NCBI RefSeq assembly: GCF_003383095.1
Contig: NZ_PSYW01000005.1
Span: forward strand, 1 to 64,000
Length of the DNA stretch: 64,000 nt
DNA from: Haloferax sp. Atlit-12N
GTDB taxonomy: Archaea; Halobacteriota; Halobacteria; Halobacteriales; Haloferacaceae
Direction: 5' to 3'
Position 1 is the first letter of the stretch, and each line of letters begins with the position of its first letter. A program made the position numbers and the translations under genes. Shown one piece after another: positions 15,711 through 24,364 of the stretch. Under the pieces are notes generated by a model that saw nothing but the letters and a program-made list of their open reading frames with translations, ran no database searches and was not told the DNA's origin.

Positions 15711-18700
15711 TCAGAGCGTGAAGCGCGAGACGGTCGTGCCGGCTTTCGTCAGGTCCTCGTGGGTCGCCGCGGCGACGGTCACCTGGTTCTCACCGTACTC
15801 GATGGCGACTTCGACCTCGAACGCCTCGTCGTCGGGCTCGACGAGTCGGGTCTCGCCGGGCGTCTTGACCGCGACGACGGCGGCGTCGGTCTGCCCCGAG
15901 ACGATGAGCTTGTCACCCTTGAATCGCGTGCTCACACGGAGCGACGGCCCGTTCGGGCGGTCGGACTCGACGTACCGCTCGCGGAGGAACGCGGGCGTCT
16001 CGACGGGTTCGCCGGCGTCGACGCCGTGGGCGAGGCGGACGAACTGGGCCATCGACCACGCCAGCGGTGTCGCGCTGCCGGTGCCCTCGCCGAACTCCCA
16101 GTTGAAGTCGGTCGCGTGTTCGCGGTCCCAGACCTGCTCTGCGAGCATGCGGCCGGAGTTGGCGAAGGCGGCCATCGTCCGCAGCAGGTTGTCCGGCGCG
16201 AGGTCGCCCTCCTCGGTCCCGGCGAGCAGTTCGTACTCGCCGCGCTCGCCGGTGAAAATCGGCCAGAGCCGACCTTTCCCTTTGGCGTCGACGGACCACG
16301 GCGCGCCCTCTTCGTCGCGCTCGCGCTCGCCGTAGCCGTCGCCGTTGTACCGGTAGAACGCCGGTCCGTGGGGCGTGTCGACGCGGATGGTCTCGTCGAC
16401 TTCCTTCACGGAGTTCCGGATTATCTCGTCGTCGGCGGGCTTGATGCCGAGGCGGGTGAGTTCGAGGAAGCCGGCGTCGATGATTTCGCGCTCGTCGAGC
16501 GTCGGCCCGTTGTTCGCCAGCGTCCGCAGGTGTCCGGCGTCGGGTTCGCCGTCGCGGGTGATGCGGACGTAGTACGGCGTGTGCGTGTTGCGGTCGGTTC
16601 CGGTCCGGGTCGCGGTCCAGTCGTCGACGCGCTCGGTCCAGTCGTCGGCCAGCGCCAGCCAGACGAGCGCGTCTTCGGTGTGGCCCTCGTCGAGCGCGAT
16701 GGACGCCGCACAGCCGAGGCCGGCGATTTCGGCCGCGATGGACGACGGCGAGTACCCGGCTTCCTCCTCCCAGCGCTCCTGTGCGGTCGGCGGCCCGTTC
16801 CGCGCGACGTAGTCCGCGGAGTACTTGACGTTCTCGTAGTCGTAGGCCACGTCGTCGAAGGCGACGCCGCGCTCGTAGAGCATGTACGCCATCACCTGCG
16901 GGAACGAGATGTTGTCCATCTGCTCGCCGCCCCAGCGGGTCCGCCCGTTGAGGTAGGTGTTCTGCGGGATGAAGCCGCGGTCGTCCTGCTGGTAGGTGTA
17001 GATGTACTCCAGCGCGTCGATGGCCGTTTCGACGTCGCCGACGGCCTCGAAGACGGTGAAGACCTGATAGAGGTCACGCGACCAGACGAAGTTGTAGCCG
17101 TACCCCTTCGCCTCCTCGGCGGGGACGGCCTCGCCCCACGGCACCGACGGCGAGGCGAGCCCCGCGCCGAGGTAGGTCTTGTCCTCGACCGCCCGCAGGC
17201 TCATGAGCGCGGTCTTGTACTGCGCGGCGAGTTCGTCGTCGGCGGCGACCGAGCCGGGGAGTTCCTTGTCGGCGAGGAAGTCCGCCCACGAGTCGGTGTA
17301 GGCCGCCCGCGCCGTCTCGTAGCCGCGGGTGAGCGCGCCGGCCGCCTCACCCAGCGCGGCGGCGGTGTCGGCGTGTTCGGCGAAGCCGAGCGCCAGCGTC
17401 TCGGCGAGTTCGTCGCCCGTGCCGATGCGTCCGACGAGCACGACGTTCTCGTCGTCGATGCGCTCTTGGGCGCTCGGGAGTTCGCCCTTCGAGAAGAAGT
17501 CCGCGAGGTACCGCGAGCCGGCGACGCCGACGGTGGCCCACTCGAAGCGGCCGGCGGCGGTGAGCGCGATGGCGACGCTGTACTCCCTGCCGTTCTGGTC
17601 GATGAGGAGCGGTTCGTGGCCGTCGCCGGCGTCGAACGCGCCCGCGTCGCGGGCGACGAGGTGGTAGCTCCCGAGTTGGCCGAGGCGGATGCCGCGGTCT
17701 TTCGTCCCGGTGTTCGCCAGCGCCGTGTCGGCGATGGTGTACAGTTCGTACTCGTCGCCGTCGATGGACTCGAACTGCACGTCCGCGAGCATCGCGTCGT
17801 GTTCGGGGTCGATGATGTACTCGACGGTGAGTTCCCACTCGTGGCCGCGGCCGTCGCCCGTCTCGGTGACGACGTGGCGGAAGACGAGCGCGTCGTCGTC
17901 GACGATTTCGGCCCGGCGTTCGACCGTGTCGGCGTGGTCGTCCCGCCGGGTCTCGTTGTGAGTGCGCGCCGTGTACTCGTCGTCGGGGTCGGCGTCGACG
18001 ACGAGGAAGTCGAGCGTCCGGAGGTTCATCAGGTCGACCCGCGGGAAGCGGACCTCGGTCAGCGCGCCCTCGGTCAGGGTGAACCAGAGGCGAGAGGGGT
18101 CTTCGGCGTAGTGGTCGGCGACGGTTCCGATGCCGTACTTCTCGCCGGTCGTCCACCGCGGCCGGTTCTCCGGGCCGGTCGGCGCGGGCTTCGGCGCGGG
18201 GAGCGCGTCGATGTCGGCGAGGATGGCCGTCGTCTCCATCCGGATGGCGTGGGGCCAGCCGAGCGGCGTCGCGCTGTCGAAGCGCCCGTCGTCGAACACC
18301 TGCTCGGCGAGGTAGCCCGCCTCGGTCGTGAGGGGGCCGTCGGGTTGGAGCAGTTCGTAGAGGTTCGTCGCGCGCTCGACGAATCGGCGGCCGTCCTTGC
18401 CGATTCGGTCACAGAGGACGCCGAACTTCGCGGCGGCGTTCGCGCCCCACGCGGTCGAGACGGACCAGACCTTCTCGCCGTCCTGTCCGTCGGCGCGCCA
18501 GTAGTCGTCCTCGAACCGGACCAGCCCGGCGACGTCGCCGCGGGGGTTCCGGTAGAGCCCCTTCAGCGTCGCGGCCATGTGCTTGACGAGCCGGTTGCCG
18601 GTCTTCGAATCGATCTCCTCGATGTCGGCGTAGGCGTCGACGGCGTCGACGAGGGCGAACGTGGCCGAGTCGAGGCGGTCGTCGAGGTCGCCGTTTCCGT

Positions 18701-20246
18701 CGATTCGGAGGGCGTAGACCTCGCGTTCTTCGGACCACAGTTCGTCGAGTCCCTCGTACACCGCGGTCGCCTGCTCGGCGGCGTGGTCCCGGAGGTCGTC
18801 GTTCACGGGTGCGGTGGCGACCGTGGCGTACGCTTGGAGGAACGTCGCAGCCGTGTGCGTGAATCGACCGCTCATGTTCTCCCACGCGTTCTGACAGGGC
18901 TTCGGAAGCCCGTCGGATTCGAGACTGCTGTCGAGCCCCGAGACGCCGGCGGCGATGGTCGAGCGGATGCGACCGACGAGTTCGTCGTCGAGGTCGTCGC
19001 GGCGTTCGGCGAGGAGCGACGCGAGCGCGGCGACGACGCTCGCCGTCTGGTCGGCCTGATACTCCTCGTCGCCGGAGCCTTCGACGCGGCCGTGGGCCCA
19101 GCCGGGGGCGACGGTCCCGTCGACGGCCCAGACGCGGTGTGGCCACGTGCCGTCTTCGAGTTGGGTTTTGCAGTAGAACTCGGCGCTCGTCGCGAGGCGG
19201 TCGCCGAGGCCGAGGCCGAAAGCGCCGTCGGCGTGCGCGAGCGCCTGGGTGACCTCGGCGTCGTCGCGGAACCAGGTGTAGCCGTAGCCGCCGGAGTGGG
19301 CGTAGAACGGGTCGAACTCGGGGCCGGCGATGCGCGCGCCGCTCGGCGCGGTCAGAAGCGACAGCGCCCGGAGGTCGGCGCGGACGATTCGCTCACGCGG
19401 CGTCCCGTCGGGGACGAACACCTCGGCCTGCTCGCGGGCGGCCTCTCGGAGCGCGTCGGCGGTCGCGTGCTGGACCGAACAGTGTCGGAGGTCGGCGAGG
19501 GCGTCGGTCCGAGCCATCTCGTTGTGGTCCGAAAGCTGGGTGACGAGGGTCGTCCTCGCGGCGCGGCCCTCCTGTTCGAGCGGGGCGCTGACGACCACGT
19601 CGCCCGAGAGGTGGGTGTCCTCGTAGCGTTCGAGGACGGCGTCCCGCGGGAAGTCGAAGGTGTCCTCGGAGAGAATCTCGTCGAACCGCTCGGGAATCTG
19701 GCCGCGAACGTCGCTGAGTCCGGTCGACGCGGTGACGTAGTCGTGTTCGTTCCGGTGGAACACTTCGACCGCTTGGGTGTCGTTCGGGCCGCCGGCCTCG
19801 TGGATGAGCCGACCGACCCGCGTCTCTCGGCCCTCGGGGGCGAAGGTGAGAAAGGCGGTCAGGTGGGCGTCGGTGGGAATCGCGCCGCGAAGCTCGACGT
19901 GCGTCACGTGGGCGCGACCGAGCGTCAGGTCGTACTGGTGGACGGTGTACTCCCCGGCGTCGTACTCGGTCTCGACGAGGCTCGTCTCCCGGTAGTAGTG
20001 CTGTCGCACGGACTCCAACTCGTCGAACCAGTGTGTCTCACCGTCCGCCTCGATGCCGAACCGAGAGCGGTCGATACCGTAGAGGCCCGAAAGTGAAGCG
20101 GAGTAATCCCGGAGAGACCCATCGAGGCCGACGTAGACGAGTCGGTCCCCGTGACCGGAGAACGCCCCGTCCGAGGTCCGACACTCCTCTGGGAAGCGTC
20201 CGCCCCGGTCGCGTTTGTATTCGTTTAAGGCGGTCCGAAGTCGCAT
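15711..20246 (-). CDS. tandem GH15 glucoamylase/glucodextranase-like protein
   Basis: A 1511-residue protein with two GH15-type modules, probably releasing glucose from alpha-glucans in the cytoplasm (no signal peptide or Tat motif). Module 1 (about 1-680) has YGYTWFRDDAEV (about 325), an acidic catalytic segment GSGDEEYQADQTAS (about 394) and TPLGWPHAIRMETT (about 667). Module 2 has the glucodextranase N-domain (about 690-960), then FVWSRDLYQVF (about 1056), WGGEQMDNISFPQ (about 1107), and GEGTGSATPLAWSMAQF (about 1392), with a C-terminal Ig-like beta domain. Both modules keep the W-x-R-D substrate motif. It is divergent from the GH13 gene (174 bp between starts), suggesting joint control. 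No frameshift is seen at the joint, so it is one polypeptide. Confidence 0.88.
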   Translation of the reverse strand: MRLRTALNEYKRDRGGRFPEECRTSDGAFSGHGDRLVYVGLDGSLRDYSASLSGLYGIDRSRFGIEADGETHWFDELESVRQHYYRETSLVETEYDAGEYTVHQYDLTLGRAHVTHVELRGAIPTDAHLTAFLTFAPEGRETRVGRLIHEAGGPNDTQAVEVFHRNEHDYVTASTGLSDVRGQIPERFDEILSEDTFDFPRDAVLERYEDTHLSGDVVVSAPLEQEGRAARTTLVTQLSDHNEMARTDALADLRHCSVQHATADALREAAREQAEVFVPDGTPRERIVRADLRALSLLTAPSGARIAGPEFDPFYAHSGGYGYTWFRDDAEVTQALAHADGAFGLGLGDRLATSAEFYCKTQLEDGTWPHRVWAVDGTVAPGWAHGRVEGSGDEEYQADQTASVVAALASLLAERRDDLDDELVGRIRSTIAAGVSGLDSSLESDGLPKPCQNAWENMSGRFTHTAATFLQAYATVATAPVNDDLRDHAAEQATAVYEGLDELWSEEREVYALRIDGNGDLDDRLDSATFALVDAVDAYADIEEIDSKTGNRLVKHMAATLKGLYRNPRGDVAGLVRFEDDYWRADGQDGEKVWSVSTAWGANAAAKFGVLCDRIGKDGRRFVERATNLYELLQPDGPLTTEAGYLAEQVFDDGRFDSATPLGWPHAIRMETTAILADIDALPAPKPAPTGPENRPRWTTGEKYGIGTVADHYAEDPSRLWFTLTEGALTEVRFPRVDLMNLRTLDFLVVDADPDDEYTARTHNETRRDDHADTVERRAEIVDDDALVFRHVVTETGDGRGHEWELTVEYIIDPEHDAMLADVQFESIDGDEYELYTIADTALANTGTKDRGIRLGQLGSYHLVARDAGAFDAGDGHEPLLIDQNGREYSVAIALTAAGRFEWATVGVAGSRYLADFFSKGELPSAQERIDDENVVLVGRIGTGDELAETLALGFAEHADTAAALGEAAGALTRGYETARAAYTDSWADFLADKELPGSVAADDELAAQYKTALMSLRAVEDKTYLGAGLASPSVPWGEAVPAEEAKGYGYNFVWSRDLYQVFTVFEAVGDVETAIDALEYIYTYQQDDRGFIPQNTYLNGRTRWGGEQMDNISFPQVMAYMLYERGVAFDDVAYDYENVKYSADYVARNGPPTAQERWEEEAGYSPSSIAAEIAGLGCAASIALDEGHTEDALVWLALADDWTERVDDWTATRTGTDRNTHTPYYVRITRDGEPDAGHLRTLANNGPTLDEREIIDAGFLELTRLGIKPADDEIIRNSVKEVDETIRVDTPHGPAFYRYNGDGYGERERDEEGAPWSVDAKGKGRLWPIFTGERGEYELLAGTEEGDLAPDNLLRTMAAFANSGRMLAEQVWDREHATDFNWEFGEGTGSATPLAWSMAQFVRLAHGVDAGEPVETPAFLRERYVESDRPNGPSLRVSTRFKGDKLIVSGQTDAAVVAVKTPGETRLVEPDDEAFEVEVAIEYGENQVTVAAATHEDLTKAGTTVSRFTL

Positions 20247-20420
20247 AGAGGTAGACGAGGGTCTCGAACCATAAGTATTGGCCGCCCATCTCCCATCATT
20301 TATGCCTGCAAACCGACGAATTCGGGAGACGCCGAGGGGACTCGGTAGAACCCGTCTCTCACCGGAACGCTGGTTCCATCAGGGGTAAACTCAAAGTCAC
20401 CCGGCACGTTCTTTGTGAGT

Positions 20421-22454
20421 ATGCAACACCCAGGACCGCCGCAGTTCATGGCTGTCGGCGAGTCAGTACAACTCGCGCCTCGTGACCCCGACCCCGACGC
20501 CGACTACTCGTGGCGGGTTCGGAGTGCGCCGGTCGCCAGCAGCCTCGAACTCGACGCCGACACCGCAGTCGTACAGTTCACGCCCGACGCGGCCGGTCGC
20601 TACGTCGTCGAACTCGACGCGCCCAACGCGACGCACACGCTCACCGTCCGGGTCTTTCCCGGTTCCTACCTGCCCGCCGGCTCCGTCAGGAGCGGCGCGA
20701 GCGGGATGAGCGGGATGAGCGGCTACAGCGGACAGAGCGGCTCCGCGCGCCCGACGGGGTTCAGCGGCGGCGCGTCCGGCTCCGGAAGCGGTGCCGGCGA
20801 CGCCCAGCGGGGACAGGGAGGCCGTCCTCGAATCAGGCTCGACGCGACCGTCGAAGACGGTGTGGTCGTCGTCCGCGCTGACCCGCAACCGAACCCCGAC
20901 AGCGACACCGTCCGCGACGACCTCGTGGTCGAGTTCGTCGTCGACGACCGCGACGAGGTCGACGACGCGGCCGTCGAGACCGACGGCTGGGAGCTCCGCG
21001 TCCCGCTTTCGGCGGTCGGCGACCGACTCCGCGTCCACGCGGTCGCCCTCGACGAGACGTACAGCGTGCCCGACACCGTGACCGTCGAGCGCGAGGCCGT
21101 CGCCGACGGCGGGTTCGCCGAGGCGGAGACAGAAGCGGTCCAGACCGACGTAACGGGCCACGCCGACGGCTCCGGCGCGCGGAACGCGTCCATCTCCCGC
21201 CCCAACGACCCGCCGAAGTGGGCACAGGAGGTGACGCTCTACGAGATTTACGTCCGCGGCTACGCCTCGGACGACGAGGACGCCGACAACACCTTCGAGG
21301 CGCTCGAAAAGCGTCTCGACTACCTCGAATCGCTCGGCGTCGACTGTCTGTGGCTCACGCCCGTCCTCCAGAACGACCACGCGCCCCACGGCTACAACAT
21401 CGTGGACTTCTACGACATCGCGGAGGACCTCGGCACCCGCGAGGACTACGAGCAGTTCGTCGAGGCCGCCCACGACCACGGCATGAAGGTGCTTTTCGAC
21501 CTCGTGCTCAACCACTCCGCCCGCGCCCACCCGTTCTTCGAAGACGCCTACAAGAACCCCGACTCGGAGTACTACGACTGGTACGAGTGGCAGGAGAGCG
21601 GCGAACCGGGCACCTACTTCGACTGGGAGTACATCGCCAACTTCGACCACCGGAACCTCGAAGTCCGCCGGTACCTGCTCGACGCGGTTGACATGTGGGC
21701 CGAGGTGGTCGACGGCTTTCGCTGCGACATGGCGTGGGCCGTCCCCGACACGTTCTGGCAGGAGATTCGCGACCGCGTGAAGGCGAAAGACCCCGAGTTC
21801 CTGCTTCTGGACGAGACTATCCCGTACATCGCCGACTTCCACGAGGGCATGTTCGACATGCACTTCGACACGACGCTGTACTTCACGCTCCGGCAGGTCG
21901 GCCGCGGCGACGAGCCCGCCGAACGAATCCTCGACGCCATCGAACAGCGCACGCAGGTCGGCTTCCCCGACCACGCGGCGTTCATGCTTTACCTCGAAAA
22001 CCACGACGAGACGCGCTACATCGTCGAGTGCGGCGAGGACGAGGCGCTGGCCGCCGCGGGCGCGCTGTTTACGCTCCCCGGCGTGCCGATGGTCTACGGC
22101 GGACAGGAAATCGGCCAGCGCGGCCGGCGCGACGCCCTCGCGTGGGACCACGCCCGCGACGACATCCGCGAGCACTACGAGCGCCTCATCGAGGTCCGCG
22201 ACGAGACGCCCGCGCTCCGGTACGACGGGACGTTCCGCCGCATCGACTACGAAGCCGACTCCGACAGCGCGGTCGCGTTCGTCCGCGACCACGACGACGG
22301 CTCATACCTCTGTGCGCTCAACTTCGCCCCCGGCGCGACCACGGTCGACGTCGGCGACCTCGCGGTCGACGCGACCGACATCGTCTCCGGTGACTCCGTC
22401 GCCGCCGAGGGCGGCATCCGCGTCGACGACGTGGTCGTCTGCCCGCTCGCGTAA
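20421..22454 (+). CDS. GH13 alpha-amylase-type enzyme with Gly/Ser linker
   Basis: Hydrolase of alpha-glucans, 677 residues. No signal peptide is present, so it is probably cytoplasmic. An N-terminal immunoglobulin/PKD-like beta domain (about 1-90) is followed by a flexible tract of repeated G-x-S triplets (about 95-130), a second beta domain (about 135-230), and the TIM barrel. Catalytic residues: nucleophile Asp in GFRCDMAWAVP (about 433), acid/base Glu in LLLDETIPY (about 460), and Asp in LENHDETRY (about 527), with LVLNHSA as motif I. GTG 20415 is an alternative start. It faces the GH15 gene; with malQ at 62122 it completes a glucan-degrading set. Confidence 0.88.
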   Translation: MQHPGPPQFMAVGESVQLAPRDPDPDADYSWRVRSAPVASSLELDADTAVVQFTPDAAGRYVVELDAPNATHTLTVRVFPGSYLPAGSVRSGASGMSGMSGYSGQSGSARPTGFSGGASGSGSGAGDAQRGQGGRPRIRLDATVEDGVVVVRADPQPNPDSDTVRDDLVVEFVVDDRDEVDDAAVETDGWELRVPLSAVGDRLRVHAVALDETYSVPDTVTVEREAVADGGFAEAETEAVQTDVTGHADGSGARNASISRPNDPPKWAQEVTLYEIYVRGYASDDEDADNTFEALEKRLDYLESLGVDCLWLTPVLQNDHAPHGYNIVDFYDIAEDLGTREDYEQFVEAAHDHGMKVLFDLVLNHSARAHPFFEDAYKNPDSEYYDWYEWQESGEPGTYFDWEYIANFDHRNLEVRRYLLDAVDMWAEVVDGFRCDMAWAVPDTFWQEIRDRVKAKDPEFLLLDETIPYIADFHEGMFDMHFDTTLYFTLRQVGRGDEPAERILDAIEQRTQVGFPDHAAFMLYLENHDETRYIVECGEDEALAAAGALFTLPGVPMVYGGQEIGQRGRRDALAWDHARDDIREHYERLIEVRDETPALRYDGTFRRIDYEADSDSAVAFVRDHDDGSYLCALNFAPGATTVDVGDLAVDATDIVSGDSVAAEGGIRVDDVVVCPLA

Positions 22455-22548
22455 CGCCCCGCACGTCCCGTTTCCACGCTCGCGTCGTCTCCGATTTCGC
22501 TTCCACCTCCGATTTCGTCGTCGTTCGACCCGACCAGCCCGATTCACC

Positions 22549-22718
22549 ATGAACACGAACTCCCCCTCCCGACCCTGCACGCCGACCGTACCGGCGGCTG
22601 GGAACCGACGTTAGTCGCTCCCGGCGTCGAGGAACTCGACGACTCAACCGCCTCGACCGACCCGCTCGCGGCCGCACTCACCAACGGGGCGGCCGTCATC
22701 TGGCGACGCGACCTGTAA
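22549..22718 (+). pseudogene. possible frameshifted small ORF
   Basis: From ATG 22549 the frame ends after 21 codons, but a one-base shift soon after the start opens a better frame that runs to the stop at 22716-22718. It reads like a real protein (GGWEPTLVAPGVEELDD, later NGAAVIWRRDL). This could be a broken small gene or chance. It fills part of the 530-bp gap after the amylase gene; no family is recognised. Confidence 0.25.
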
Positions 22719-22769
22719 CGGTCGCCGAGAACTCACCACCAGATTCATATTCTCGGGGTGTTTTTGGAC

Positions 22770-22984
22770 ATATGTCCACGGTACAACTCGGTATATTATC
22801 GAATAATATTGGTAATATTGTTTCTATTTGGCCCAGTTCTCTAAACATTCGATAAGTGTTTATGGGGCATTGTGGGCAGAGCTTTTCAATTAGAACTCTG
22901 TGCTATCCGCTACATGATGTCCAAACCGATGCAAGAAAACGGCAGAATTGTACATGATTGTGCTACTGTGGCGGGGGTAGGCGT
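22770..22984 (+). promoter_or_regulatory. AT-rich control region before the MFS porter
   Basis: An unusually AT-rich stretch with the repeated palindrome AATATT-GGT-AATATT (22805-22819) and TTTATGG near 22858. The ATG at 22985 is preceded by a G-run (22972-22976) usable as a Shine-Dalgarno site, so this gene may have a leader, unlike most neighbours. Confidence 0.45.
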
Positions 22985-24298
22985 ATGGGTCTCGTAAAGA
23001 TGACCAAGTGGCGGACGCTGCTTCTCGCCACTATCGGGTTCAACTTCTCGTTCCTCATCTGGTTCTCGTTCGCGCCCTTCACGGGGCCGATGGCAGAGGA
23101 GTTCGGACTCTCGCTCGCCGAAATCGGTATCTTGGCGAGCGCGGCCATCTGGCTCGCGCCGTTCGGCCGCATCCTTACCGGCTGGCTCTCAGACAAGTTC
23201 GGTGCGCCGGTGGTGTTCGCCCTCGTCCTCGGCTACGTCGGGGTGTTCTCGATGGCGAGCGCCTTCGCCGAGAGCTACACCGTGTTCTTCATCGAACGCC
23301 TCATCGTCGCCACGGCGGGCATCACGTTCGTCATCGGTATCCAGCACGTCTCCGAGTGGTTCGAAGAGGAGAACCTCGGCATGGCCGAGGGAATCTACGC
23401 CGGCGTCGGGAACGCCGGTGCCGCCGGCGGCGCGCTCATCCTGCCCCGCGTGTTCGGGCCAGACTGGAGCGGCCCCCTCTTCCAGAGCAACTGGCGGGCG
23501 GCGTTCTTCTACACCGGCATCGTCTCGATTCTGCTCGCAATCGCCTACTACTTCCTCGGCGAGGCCGCTGCGACCGACGAGCGCCGGCAGGCGACCGCCG
23601 ACAACGCGACGCTCAAGCAGTGGGTCCACACCGCGACCCGGTACGGGACCGTCGCGCTCGCGCTCGCTTACATCATGAGCTTCGGTCTCGAACTCTCGAT
23701 GAACGGCTGGCTCGCCACCTACTACCGCGAGGCGTTCAACACGGACAACCTCGTGCTCGCGAGCACGTTCGCGGCCACGTTCTCCATCGCGGCTGGCTTG
23801 CTCCGGCCCATTGGCGGCTACGTCAGCGACGTGCTGGCGCGCAAGGAGATGGACATTCTGCCCGTGTTCAAGGGTCGCTACCGCGAGCAGTGGACGTTCG
23901 TGTCGCTCTCGTTCATCGTCGTCGCCATGCTCGCCATGACGCTCGCCGGTCTCTCGGGGGCCGTCCTCATCGCGGTGGCCGCCGGCTTCATGGTCGGCAT
24001 GGCCTGCGCGTTCGCGGAAGGCGCTATCTTCGCGCAGGTGCCGGCGATGTTCCCCAACAGCTCCGGGGCCGTCGCGGGCGTCGTCGGCGGCGTCGGTACC
24101 ATCGGCGGCATCGCCTACCCGCTCGTCTACTCGTCGGTGCTCCTGCCGAACCTGCACGTCGGCTACGCGCTCGTCGCGGCGACGATGGTTCCCATCGTCC
24201 TCCTGAACGCGTGGGTCTACCGCCCGCACATCGCGAAGCGCGCGACTATCGACGGCTTCCTCGGCTCGTCGGGCACGACCGGCCCGGCGGACGACTGA
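22985..24298 (+). CDS. MFS transporter, NarK nitrate/nitrite porter-like
   Basis: Integral membrane protein of 437 residues with about 12 helices. Helix 5 carries [18 protein letters not shown], resembling the glycine-rich nitrate signature of NarK/NasA porters. The loop [15 protein letters not shown] is the MFS motif A. It may therefore move nitrate or nitrite, but no nitrate-reduction gene is near, so another anion is possible. ATG 22985 is used; the 9 codons upstream in frame are Cys/Gly/Arg-rich and unlikely. The AT-rich, palindromic upstream region sets this gene apart from its neighbours. It ends in a convergent pair with the glycosyltransferase at 24365. Confidence 0.7.
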   Translation: MGLVKMTKWRTLLLATIGFNFSFLIWFSFAPFTGPMAEEFGLSLAEIGILASAAIWLAPFGRILTGWLSDKFGAPVVFALVLGYVGVFSMASAFAESYTVFFIERLIVATAGITFVIGIQHVSEWFEEENLGMAEGIYAGVGNAGAAGGALILPRVFGPDWSGPLFQSNWRAAFFYTGIVSILLAIAYYFLGEAAATDERRQATADNATLKQWVHTATRYGTVALALAYIMSFGLELSMNGWLATYYREAFNTDNLVLASTFAATFSIAAGLLRPIGGYVSDVLARKEMDILPVFKGRYREQWTFVSLSFIVVAMLAMTLAGLSGAVLIAVAAGFMVGMACAFAEGAIFAQVPAMFPNSSGAVAGVVGGVGTIGGIAYPLVYSSVLLPNLHVGYALVAATMVPIVLLNAWVYRPHIAKRATIDGFLGSSGTTGPADD

Positions 24299-24320
24299 GC
24301 CGCCGACCCCAACCCCGACG

Positions 24321-24362
24321 TTTCATTTTTTCCGACCGACTGCCCGAGAGCCGCAGGCTCTC
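24321..24362. terminator. bidirectional terminator between convergent genes
   Basis: A T-run (TTTCATTTTTT, 24321-24331) follows the plus-strand porter gene, as expected for archaeal termination. Next to it is a perfect hairpin GAGAGCC-GCA-GGCTCTC (24346-24362), just before the stop of the minus-strand gene. Confidence 0.55.
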
Positions 24363-24364
24363 GC

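Noticed and set aside
15759-20096. 1445-residue open frame antisense to the GH15 gene
   Set aside because: Same shadow effect; composition is low-complexity and the opposite strand has clear catalytic motifs.
15711-20246. two merged GH15 genes or a sequencing fusion
   Set aside because: The frame is continuous with a domain-like linker and no internal promoter or start; treated as one protein.
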